In this document: piece after piece, positions 43,016 to 52,880 of the stretch | Numbering within the stretch: the stretch's first letter is position 1 | Layout of the letters: each line of letters begins with the position of its first letter | DNA from: Carallia brachiata | Taxonomy: Eukaryota; Streptophyta; Magnoliopsida; Malpighiales; Rhizophoraceae | DNA length: 64,000 nt | Reading direction: 5' to 3' | Assembly: GCA_021464245.1 (NCBI GenBank) | Contig: JADCRB010000046.1 | Coordinates: 2,801,214 to 2,865,213, forward strand | Made by a program: the position numbers and the translations under genes | The notes under the pieces: model-generated | What the model saw: the letters and a program-made list of their open reading frames with translations, nothing else | Told to the model about the DNA's origin: nothing | Databases searched by the model: none

Positions 43016-45831
43016 TTAATTTTCAAAAGGAGGCAGACCCCAGTAACTGGGGTTGAAATCCAGTAAGGAGTTCAAAACTTGATCTGCAGTGTCGTGATAA
43101 GAGCTGTCAAGCCTGGGATCTGGAACCATTACCACAGACCTGCATGGACAAGAAACAAAAAGATTGATGAAGAAGAGAACTGTTAGATTATGTGTATATC
43201 ACGATCTTTACTCTTCAGGATGAAGGGACAATGGGATGAATTTCTATTCTCAGCTCTTAACCGGACAGAAGATAGGTTACGAAGTTATGACTGTGCACCT
43301 CCCACCTACTTAATGGTCTCATTCATCTAAACAACAGTTCTCTGAAACCATATTTTATAAAGATACGTAATAAAGTGACAAAGTTCAATCTCAATAGGCA
43401 ATTTATGGGGAAGTATAATTCAAACAATGCACTTACATCCCAGCATTCTTGGCAGCCAGAACACCTGCAGGTGCATCTTCAAATACAAGAATCTTCTGTG
43501 AATCTACAGGCCCATCCTATCGGTTCACAAATAAAAATGAGTTGTTACGTTATCTACACTTAACAATCTTAGTGAAGCTAACATGGAAAGACCCCATATT
43601 GCTGCTCATACCAACATAAAAGAATTTCTACAAAAATACCTCAAATCTCTTTGCTGCAGCAAGAAATACATCTGGTGATGGCTTGCCTTGTTTAACCTCT
43701 GGATCATCTCCAAGAACAACATGATTCATCAATGAGAAAAGCTCGCCGTGTCTTTGTGTTTTCAACTCAAAATGCCGTTTATGAGAACTGAGAAGTATTT
43801 CTTATTGGTTAGGCTCCAAAGTCCATGATAAGTGCATAGCAGTCTGCAGATAAATTGATCTGAATGATAGTTGCAAGACACCACAAGAAACCAAATAAAT
43901 TAATATACCCAGTTGCCAAGCAAATCGGTACTCCTTTTGCATGAAGATGTTTGATCAAACGACTAGCCCCTGCAATAAGAATGATCAAAATCACGTCAAT
44001 GCAATCGATCTCCATTACAAGCAAGGAATACAAAAAGATAAGTGAATTTGAAATTCCTTTATGGCTTAGCAAGCAAGCTCATCCCAAGTCAATACTTTTG
44101 TGGGGGACACTTGAAGCCCTGAACATGATTTTGTATTTCAGGGAGCAACTAGCTGACATATTTTGAGACCTTCAATTGTTTGCCATATTGTTACCACCCA
44201 TTACAAGGGCTGGAAGAAATTCCTCTTTTGATTCCTATTCAATGAAATTTCCTGTCCAAAAGAACAAGGAACACGAAAGAGGTTCCATCTCCTTTCTTGT
44301 ATCTCTTTCAGCAAGGAAGCGAAAATATATTAATATGAGATATCAGTTAAGGGACCTTTGATCAAACTAACCTAGTAATAAAGAAGGGCAAGCTGCATCT
44401 AGCAAACATCTCATTGGACAAGCTATAACTTAAAACATCTCAATTCTCATGCAGTTACTCTTCATCCATGCTAGCAGCTAACTTGTTGGTTATAATACTT
44501 TTTCATCAATTTCTTGCATGAGTATACACCACTGGGATCACCATTCCAATGTTAAATTAACGACCACGTTTTGTTTTTCTCAATGACAAAACCTAAGGGA
44601 AAAAGTTTTCCAAATTTTTTTATTAGATTGAAAAAAACAAATGCTATTCTCTTTATATAACTGGTTCTTCCTTTTTTTTTTGTTTCTTTTTCTAATTGTT
44701 GGAAATTACCAAGAGAGATTCAGAAGAATAAGACTAGCAAGGTCATCTGGTTTAATACCTGGCATCAGCTGACTAGTTGGAAACAACTCCTTCAGCATCT
44801 CCTCTCTTTCCACAAGAAAGTCTTCAGCCGAAAGAGAGTCACTAATCCCAGTCTCTTCAACAAAGACACGAGCTGCTTCAATTGCTTTCTTCCCCATCAT
44901 TTTTGCCTTGAGAGACCAGTCAAATTTTTTGTTATATCTGGCAAGTATGATTTCCTGGACTTCAGTATAGAATTTCTCTGTGTCTGAAAATAGTGAAGCA
45001 CCAGAAAAGCTCATCAGATATAACCTTTTATACCCTCAAGGAGAGGTCCAATTCCAAAGCTATAAGAATGCCTTTGCGCTGTTGCCATATGAATTAGACA
45101 TCAAAATTAAAAAGTGAAACCAAGTTAAATACACCGCAATAGCAAAAATTTTACAGATCGATCAAATACTGATGTACCAAACTAGCTCTACAGTGCTCCG
45201 AAATGCAAAAAATGCCATCCTTACCGTAATGCTGAAGTCGGGTGAAGGCGAATTTCTCAGAAAACTCAAATCTCTCCCAAAATCATCCCACAAATTCAAT
45301 TTTTTTAGTATGAAAATCTTCCATTTTTCTAGTTTCCAAAGATCCTTTCTTTCCTAAAAACTAGTAAACAAATCATTTGTTCTTATAGTTATCCTCCATA
45401 ATAAAATTTGGGTTCCCACTTTCACAAATCATAATTTTCACGAATCCATCAATCTAACAACGCTCACCACACCAATTCAATCTTGGTCATCTCAATCCCC
45501 AATTTCAAGTCCATTTTGGACCCATTTCAACAGTCCCCAGAAGCGCCCAACGTACGTATGCCTCTACTTTCTACTCCCTACACAAGATTCTACGAAACTC
45601 TCAATGACAATCAAGTGTGCCGGCAGCTATGACACTCAAAAAAAAAAAATATTATCGAAGCCCAACAACGTTAATCAAACTCGAATCGAACCAAATCTAA
45701 GGAAGTTCAAAAAAAAGGTGAAAGTGTTGGATAAAAATAGTACCGAGTAAGAGACCGTCCATGTCGAAGATAACGTGAGTGATTGGTCCGTTTCCTGAAC
45801 CTCCTGCGGGCGAAAAGAGGGTTTGAGCCAT
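43016..45831 (-). CDS. GPP2: HAD-superfamily phosphatase of the GPP/GS1 (glycerol-3-phosphatase-like) type
   Basis: Six exons (45744-45831, 44759-44983, 43909-43969, 43640-43787, 43437-43516, 43016-43139) join in frame to 241 aa, close to Arabidopsis GPP2 at 240. HAD motifs are in order: nucleophile FDMDG (Asp23 and Asp25), the CLATGS motif, the catalytic Lys in KQGKPSPDVF, and the Mg-binding VFEDAPAGV. The helical cap lies between motifs 1 and 2. Family members hydrolyse small phosphomonoesters: glycerol-3-phosphate is reported for GPP1/2, and some relatives act on pseudouridine or riboflavin phosphates, so the substrate is uncertain. The open frame continues upstream in frame to an ATG at 45975, adding 48 residues that look like an organelle targeting peptide. 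Confidence 0.93.
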
Positions 45832-45975
45832 TGGTGCGGGATGCTGCTTCTTCGGCTTTTGGGGTTTTATTGTATACCAATTGGCAGCTTTCGCGGCGGT
45901 AAAAAGGCTCCAACGATATTGGATTTGGCTCGCCGGGACATTGAGGAGCGACCGTTGGACTTGGAACCCGAGCAT
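45832..45975 (-). CDS. In-frame 5' extension of the GPP-type phosphatase, possible transit peptide
   Basis: Forty-eight codons in frame with, and directly upstream of, the GPP-type ATG at 45831. The peptide starts MLGFQVQRSLLNV and contains YRWSLFTAAKAANW. It is rich in Arg, Lys, Ser and Ala and nearly free of acidic residues, as in mitochondrial or plastid presequences. Arabidopsis GPP1 has a similar extension while GPP2 lacks it. Initiation at 45975 would give an organellar form and at 45831 a cytosolic form. Whether the mRNA reaches this far upstream cannot be told from sequence. Confidence 0.5.
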
Positions 45976-46667
45976 GTAAAATGGGTCGGGTAATGGTCGG
46001 TGTGAAACAGAAAAAAAAAAAAAAACGACTCAATTCAGTTAATTACAACTTTTAAATATTAAAAATTAAAATTAAATAAAAATTTCAATTTTTATTTAAT
46101 TTATTTAACTGATTATAACATTGATTTAATTAATTGAATCGGTTCAATTTAATTTAATTTTCTTAATTAATTAAAATTTTCGATTTTTTTTAACAACTCT
46201 ACTTCCTTCTATTGAAAAAGCAAAGTTAAATAATTCCCTTCTATAAAATCACAACTTTATACCTATTTAAAAGCCCAAAACTGATTTTTTTTGGCTGTTT
46301 TTTTTCATGCTTATTACAATCTATGTTGCTAAAGAAACAACCAAATAAAAGCAAAAAAAGGAATAGCTGATAAACTGAAATCGTAGCCTATTGGAATTCA
46401 TAACATTGTTTTATTGTTCTTATTCGCAGCCAACAGCAATAATAAAAAAAAAAAAAAGAAAAGAAGAAGAAACTGAGGAAAAAGAGGAACAATTTAAATA
46501 GAAACTTGAAATATAGAAACCTATTTTTTCTTTTCATACATTAGAAAATAAAATTTTTAATTTAACTTATTTTTTCTAATAAGCATAACTCACTAACACC
46601 CATAAGTAACGATAATATTTCCGATGTAAAAAATGCTTGCATTAGGAGAATATTCAATTTCTGCAGC
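45976..46667. other. Intergenic AT-rich region
   Basis: Upstream DNA of the HAD phosphatase and downstream DNA of the first receptor-like gene. Simple A/T-rich sequence, no gene seen. Confidence 0.5.
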
Positions 46668-47033
46668 CTAGCACCTCGTCCAGCGGCTTGGTCTCACTCT
46701 GAACATCCTCAGAAACCAATCATATTTCCATGTGGTCACAATGTGCCCAATAACTAGTCCAACCAGTAGCCCACAGGCATAGCCAATCAGAATAGGTTTC
46801 CAACCAAATGCAAATGAAGAACCCCATTCTTCACCTTCTTCAAAGCTTGAAGATGAAGGTGGCAAAGCTTTTGAATCCTCGCATTTCCTTGATAGAGGGC
46901 TGCCACACAAACCTAAGTTACCCTCATACGAGGAGTTATCAAATGTGAAAAATTAGTTTCCTCCGGGTATAGGCCCTGTCAGATTGTTGTAAGACACATT
47001 AAAGACAGCAAGAAAGCCCAAATGTATTAATTG
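46668..47033 (-). pseudogene. 3' remainder of receptor-like protein copy 1 (juxtamembrane, transmembrane, tail)
   Basis: This is in the same frame as the upstream LRR open frame but separated from it by TAA at 47034-47036, with a second in-frame TAA at 46953-46955. Between and after the stops it still encodes QLIHLGFLAVFNVSYNNLTG, SSYEGNLGLCGSPLSRKC (the C-terminal Cys pair), an acidic SSSSFEEGEEW stretch, a transmembrane segment LIGYACGLLVGLVIGHIV, and a short basic tail WFLRMFRVRPSRW. Apart from the two stops it is well preserved. Confidence 0.85.
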
Positions 47034-49601
47034 TTAGGGAATCTCCCCTGACAATTTATTCTTTGAAAGATCTAATGACTCGAGTTTTATAAGGTTTCCC
47101 AAGGATAGAGGGATGCTGCCATTAAAGATGTTGTTGGAAAGATTTAACAAGCGAAGGCCGTAGAGACTTCCAATAAATTCTGAAATTTTTCCTTCAAATT
47201 TATTGCCTGAGAGATCAATAGCAACAAAGTATTCTAAAATTTGAGAATATTCTCGCTCCACGCCTTTGTTTGTTATCAACATTGAATATGGAAGAGTGGC
47301 ACTAAAATCACCAACAAGAAAATCAATGCTTGTCTGCATGTAAGACAAACGATCTGCATCCACCAACTTCATTGTCTTCCAATTGAGGAGGTACTGTGCT
47401 GACAGGTGACCTGACAAATTGTTTTGAGAGAGATCAATGATGCGCAACATTGGGAATTGATCAGAAAAATTTGCTCGATGATCTCCCAACCGACCGTGAA
47501 ACCTGTTAGACCGTAGAATGAGAACTTTTAGCTCTTGAAGTGCTCCCAACCAAACGGGAAACACGTCTTCGATTTGATTTTTCCCAACATCCAAAAATTC
47601 CAACCTTGCACAGTTGGCTAATGACTTGGATAGACGCCCCTCCAAACGATTCTGGCTTAGCTTTAGCATTTTCAAGTTGAAATCGTTTTGAGGTGTTGAC
47701 ATAATCTTGCCTTGAAATTTGTTCCCCCCTAGATTAAGCACTTCAAGAGAATTACTTAAATTCCCTAAACATTGAAGAAGCACACCGCTCAAATTGTTGT
47801 GGGACAAATCAAGGACACTAATAGATTTTAGACCACAGAAGCTTGAAGGAACTTCACCGCTGAAATTATTTCCTGACACGCGATAGACCCAAATAGTTGG
47901 TGGTGGTATTGGAAGTGAACCTTGCAACATGTTATTATTTAGGTTTAAAGCAATCAGTCGAACCCATGCAATCAATTCTATGTAGTGTCCTACATTGGTG
48001 AGGAAATTGTCAGAAAGATCCACCAGCTCAAAGGTATCCTTACCAGTGCTCCATAGCCATCCAGGTATTGGTCCATGAATATTGTTGCCGCTCAAGTCCA
48101 GGTAGCGCAACTCATCTTGATTGCGCAGGAAGTCTGGGAATTGGCTCAAATTGCAATATGCAAGTCCTAAACCAATGAACTTTCTAATCGTGGTGTTCGT
48201 GTTCACTTTTGCACGTACTGATAACTGGTTTCTTGACAAAGACAACTGAAGCAATTGTGGGAGCTTCAGAAACATGTCCAACTCGACAGCGCCACTCAAG
48301 TTATTCGCATCTAGAGAAAGGCGCTCAAGGCTTCTGAGTTGGAAGATTGAACTCAGAATTGGTCCATGCAAGTTGTTAGCTCGAAGAAATAAAGTAGTAA
48401 GCTGGGTCATATTAAGAAGCCAAGCCGGGATCTCACCAGTCAGTTGACAATTTAGCAAATACAAGTCGTTAAGTTGGGTTAGATTGGCAATATAAGAGGG
48501 AATCTCGCTGTTTAAGCGAAACCCATAAAGTCCCAAAACGGTGAGTTTGGATAGCTTGCCAATCCATGACAAGAAGGAGACGTGTGGAACTTCGAATGGG
48601 TTTCCCCAAAGGCGCAACAAATTAAGTTGCGTGAGATTTCCAAGTGAAGCTGGAATCATTCCAGAAAAGCCACTTTCCCAAGTATCAAATTCTTCCAAGG
48701 AGAGAAGGTTGCCAATAGAATTGGGAATCTCTCCCGTGAAATTTGTTCTGGCAAGTAATAATGATAAAAGTGAACTGCTCACGTTAAACTTAGTCAAATG
48801 ACCGGCAAGATCGAAGTTTGCTGTCAAGTCCAAAAATTGCAGTTTTGGCAGTTGAAAGATTGTTGGAGGAAATTCACCGTATAATTCGCAACTTGTCAAA
48901 CCAAGCGATGTCAAAGAGGACAAATTGGCGAGAATATTAGGCACGGAAGACTCAAAGTAGACTCTAGAGAAGTGGAGAACTTCCAGGCTCGTCAGGTTCT
49001 GAAGTAGTCTTCTAAAAACTACTGTCTCAAGTCCTAGTTGAGCAGACATAGAAGATAGATCAAGAGAAACCAACTTTGACAACTTGGAGATTTCTGACGG
49101 AATTGGGCCGGAAAACATAGAATATGAAAGGTTAAGATAAGTTAACCTGGAAAGATTGCCTAAACTTGGTGGAATTTGCGAATAACTAAAATTATTGTCA
49201 GCCAGATTGAGGGTGTGCAAGTGAACGAGATCGAACAAACTGCTTGTCGAGTCGATGGAACCATGGAGACAGCTACTACTGAGGTCAAGGCCAATCACAT
49301 GACCAGTGTTGTTATCACATTCGACGCCATCCCAATAACAGCAGCCATCGGCACGTCCTCCTTGGAGTTTCCAAGTATCAACCTTTGGGTAAGCCTCCGG
49401 ATATTCAGAGGCAGACTTGTCGATTACGAAGCTTTGTTTGAATTGCAACAGGGCCAGACTCTCGTGATCGTGACAAAGTGGATGTCGACCTCGTGAAGAG
49501 GAGGCAGAAATGGTCAAAACATGAAATAAGGAAGAGAAGAGCAAGACTAAGACAACGAACATGGATGGAAAAGATGATAATTTCATTTCCATGTTGTTCA
49601 A
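47034..49601 (-). CDS. LRR receptor-like protein (RLP), truncated before the membrane anchor
   Basis: Intronless frame of 855 aa, of the Cf-9/Ve1-like RLP class (cell-surface immune receptors without kinase). Parts in order: signal peptide (about residues 7-33, FVVLVLLFSSLFHVL); LRRNT domain with CHDHESLALLQFKQSF and CCYWDGVECDN; then more than 20 plant-type LRRs with LxxLxLxxNxLxGxIP spacing, many N-glycosylation sites, and an irregular island near residues 720-770 (SYMQTSIDFL...). It ends at an in-frame TAA directly after SGEIP. Relatives continue for about 120 residues with the transmembrane helix, found intact downstream at 46668-47033. As written, the product would be a secreted ectodomain unable to join a membrane complex. 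It could be a recent pseudogene, a functional truncation or an assembly error. Confidence 0.88.
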   Translation of the reverse strand: MNNMEMKLSSFPSMFVVLVLLFSSLFHVLTISASSSRGRHPLCHDHESLALLQFKQSFVIDKSASEYPEAYPKVDTWKLQGGRADGCCYWDGVECDNNTGHVIGLDLSSSCLHGSIDSTSSLFDLVHLHTLNLADNNFSYSQIPPSLGNLSRLTYLNLSYSMFSGPIPSEISKLSKLVSLDLSSMSAQLGLETVVFRRLLQNLTSLEVLHFSRVYFESSVPNILANLSSLTSLGLTSCELYGEFPPTIFQLPKLQFLDLTANFDLAGHLTKFNVSSSLLSLLLARTNFTGEIPNSIGNLLSLEEFDTWESGFSGMIPASLGNLTQLNLLRLWGNPFEVPHVSFLSWIGKLSKLTVLGLYGFRLNSEIPSYIANLTQLNDLYLLNCQLTGEIPAWLLNMTQLTTLFLRANNLHGPILSSIFQLRSLERLSLDANNLSGAVELDMFLKLPQLLQLSLSRNQLSVRAKVNTNTTIRKFIGLGLAYCNLSQFPDFLRNQDELRYLDLSGNNIHGPIPGWLWSTGKDTFELVDLSDNFLTNVGHYIELIAWVRLIALNLNNNMLQGSLPIPPPTIWVYRVSGNNFSGEVPSSFCGLKSISVLDLSHNNLSGVLLQCLGNLSNSLEVLNLGGNKFQGKIMSTPQNDFNLKMLKLSQNRLEGRLSKSLANCARLEFLDVGKNQIEDVFPVWLGALQELKVLILRSNRFHGRLGDHRANFSDQFPMLRIIDLSQNNLSGHLSAQYLLNWKTMKLVDADRLSYMQTSIDFLVGDFSATLPYSMLITNKGVEREYSQILEYFVAIDLSGNKFEGKISEFIGSLYGLRLLNLSNNIFNGSIPLSLGNLIKLESLDLSKNKLSGEIP

Positions 49602-51339
49602 GTAATTTACTTAGCACTTTGGTTTCTCGGAAGAAGGTTGATGACAATTTTTGTAGGCACCCCTCCTGTCTGTAGGTATAAAATTTGAACGCCAGAGATT
49701 TCACAACAAATTTTAACTTTGGAGGTGACTTAGACCATACTTTATAGGCACCCTTGTAAACTATATTTGTAGATTCTTTTATTTATATTTTTTGTAAAAA
49801 TTTTCGCATCTTTTAGAAAAATTAAGATTTTGTTTAATTGTGACGAATTAAAAAAATATAAATAAACTTAGTTGCATTATTTAAATAATTTTAAAATAAT
49901 TATAGAGCAATATAAACAATTCGATAATTAAATTCATAAAAAATAAAAAAAATTATTAAATGATCAGAATTATTAAATGAAACTGTGTAATTACTTGTTA
50001 TCATTTATTTAAAATTATTAATATTACTTTAAAAAATAATGATATCACATCTAATTTTTCGGACATCATATGCCAGCAATCGCAGCTACTACGCTACAAA
50101 ATGTAATAGAACATTGGTTTACGAATCGATTTATGTTGGTGAAGATAATTTGGTTGTCCTAAAAACAATGGAACGCACTTTCTCAAAAAAAAAAAGGTCA
50201 ATGGAACGCAACGGATGGATTTAATTTTTTTTGCCCATACGACACGCTCGAGGATGCGTACATGACGGTTAACGAGTCTTTCAAGATGCTTGGCGCATGC
50301 GACGAATAGCTAAGTCCATGGAAAATTGACTGATTTTTTTTTAATAATGATATATATTATAAAATATATATCATAAAATATTTTAAATTTATAATTATAA
50401 AAAAATTATTAATTTTTTTATTAAATAATATTAAAAAATTAATAATATTTTTTATAATTATAAATTTCATATATTTTGTGATATAATTTTTAAAATATTT
50501 ATTATTATTCTTGTCTTTAGTGTAGAGAAAATAAATTTGACTTTGATTTATTAGCCTACCTCTTATTTATTTTTTTTTATATGCCACGAGACAGGTTGAT
50601 TTTCCACTTTGACTCGTGATATAGACGCTTGACTTTGGTTGCAAATTCCACTTTGCCATTCTCGAATTCTAGTGTGCGTGTATGCTACGAAGAACAGAGA
50701 CAACCAATCGATCGAAGGCTGGGGTAGGCTGATTGTGCGGTGGCGAGGTGGCGGTGGCAGTGGATGGGAAGTGGAGCAATGGCGAGAGGAGGAGGAGTTC
50801 GTTTCGGATAGTCGTGTTAGCAGCCTAGAGAATCTTTATTTATTTAATGTTTTTCATTTTAGTTAATTCTTTTCAATTTAATTTTAGGATGAAAATTGGG
50901 GATTAGGGTATGAGTTAATTATAATTCAAATAGTTTATTAAATTTGTACCGTGGGTTTGGGTTTTATTTTTGGTGACCTAACTTACACAAGCATCCAACT
51001 GATTCTTAATTACATATCACCATTACCCGAATGAAAAAGTAGGGGATTCAAACCAAAAAAAAAAACAGGGGATTAAATTTTCCAAATATATACTTAACCA
51101 CACTGTACACTTTGTGGAAAAATTGAATTCATGACTGATGAGAAAATTGAATTCATGACTTATGGTGCTGTAACGGACAATCTCTTCTATTACAAAATCA
51201 TAATTTTTGTGACCCTTTCCTTGTCAAAGTAAATAGATAAAGGAGATGTTACAAGTCACGAGAAACAAACTCACAATCTAATACCGTAGTGACAGTATGT
51301 TTAATTTCATTACTGAACTTGGCACAACTTCGAACCTAT
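49602..51339. other. Intergenic region, no gene recognised
   Basis: Upstream DNA of receptor-like copy 1. It contains an AT-rich foldback at 50340-50513. A G-rich open frame near 50639-50866 is not recognisable as a protein family. Confidence 0.45.
50340..50513. mobile_element. Small AT-rich foldback element
   Basis: Inverted arms of about 80 bp: AATAATGATATATATTATAA and TTATAATTATAAATTTAA-type blocks on the left are mirrored on the right, which ends ATATTTATTATTATTC. The core is TTATTAAATAATATTAA-like. Composition is almost only A and T, so some symmetry may be chance, but its extent suggests a MITE. Confidence 0.45.
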
Positions 51340-52880
51340 GGACCAAGTAGTTAATTACTTGAAGTGGTGGTACCAAAAGATGTTGAAGAGGTCCTCAGTG
51401 TCCTTTCTTCTTTTTAACATGACGATCACTTGACTTGTCGATGTACTTAGGTTCAGACTTGGAGATGGCTTATTGAATTGGGAATGGAAATTTTGTATTT
51501 AAACCCTATTTCTATGCCCAAAAACAAATATATTTATTTGCATAAAAAAAAATCAAATGTATTTATTGTGAAAAAGAAAGTTTGACTTTGGATGCAAACT
51601 CCCGTTAAATATTAATGGACAAAAAATACATAGATATTACATGGAATTTGGAATATTTATTACGACTTGACTGTGTGTAAAAATGTATAGTTCTAGCAAC
51701 AAAGAAAACTTGACTTTCATACAAGAGAATTAAGTGTTTTACAAGTTAGTTTATTACATAGAAGGACCTCTGCGTGCGATTTCTTGACCTGACCCATCTC
51801 CTACAAGAATCTCATGTGGACCACTACACTCGAGCAACAGACAGATATTATAAGAAGTTAAATGTCGCGCGATGGGAAGCATCAGAATCCCATAAGCCAC
51901 TGTTTGTTAGGAAAAAAGGTATGAATTCTGTTTTTATCGTGCTCGAATGAAGCGAGAAGACAATTTTTTTAAATAGTTGTGAAACATTTTGCAATCAAAA
52001 AAGTTAAGTACTATCTCATTGTTTTGCTTGTGTTGTACAAAAGTATAACTGTAATTTCAAAAAAATGTACTACGATTTGAATCGGGCAGAAATTCAAGCA
52101 TCCAAATTTCGCGTTCCGTACCCATGGTCTTTTTATTACCTGACTTGGATGACACGCAGTTGGCAATAGAAATCAGGCTTAAATGAGTTTGAGAATGTTT
52201 CTTGGCAGCGTCACCTGGTTCATCAAACGATTGCAAATAATTTTTGCGGACTTCTAATGTCGTTTTTGTCGATAATGATTCCCACACATGATAAAACTTG
52301 CGATGGACTTACCAAATCACTCTTCACCATTTCACAAGGGACATTTTGGGCTGCAAGCAGTGACTGACAAATCACTGAATTATCCCATGATAATGCTTGA
52401 TGCGTCTCCCACATTACCTAAACATTAATGTCCCATGTATGCAATATAAATGGGTATTTTTACAATTCTTAGGAGAATAAAAGAAATGATCAGAATAACA
52501 CTCAAAAAAATTAGCGGTAGCAAGTATATCTAACATTGGACCTTTGGGAGGCCAATTGTCATTTACTTTTTTTTTTCTTCATTTTACCTACCAAAATTTA
52601 TTTCTTCATCGATGTTTGCGACGCCAATGTCAATGTTTTTTTTTTATCTTATCAATCTTAAAAATGCTTCTTTATTTATTTTAATCAGTTCAACCTCTAT
52701 CAATTTTTGTATTATTATTGCAGAAAAATCTACACCTACACCTTGTCTCCACCAGAATTCATGTCTTAACTCACCTAATTCGCAATTAAGGAATCAGAAT
52801 ACCGTTTGACAGAGTGCTATAAATCGTTATAAACTCACTCTCTTGTAACCACAAATTGTAAACAAGCCAGTTAAAACAGC
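51340..52880. repeat. Segmental duplication copy A (upstream of RLP copy 2)
   Basis: This matches 58020-60580 block by block. Examples are the AAGATGTTGAAGAGGTCCT block, the GCCCAAAAACAAAT block, the TTACATAGAAG block, and TGACGCTGCC/CAAATCACTGAATTATCCC near 52200-52400 against 59940-60150. The CCAGAATTCATG block appears near 52750 and 60450. A shorter third match lies at 57120-57560. This is the 5' flank duplicated together with the RLP genes. No gene of its own is recognised. Confidence 0.8.

Noticed and set aside
49176..49496. Plus-strand 106-codon frame, and a similar minus frame at 53839-54102
   Set aside because: Both are antisense shadows of the receptor-like LRRNT coding region, which explains their similarity to each other.
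52057..52414. Minus-strand frames in the duplicated RLP flank (and the counterpart near 59763-60130)
   Set aside because: They recur in both duplicate copies but with different frame lengths and breaks, and show no domain. I treat them as duplicated non-coding DNA, though a decayed gene cannot be excluded.
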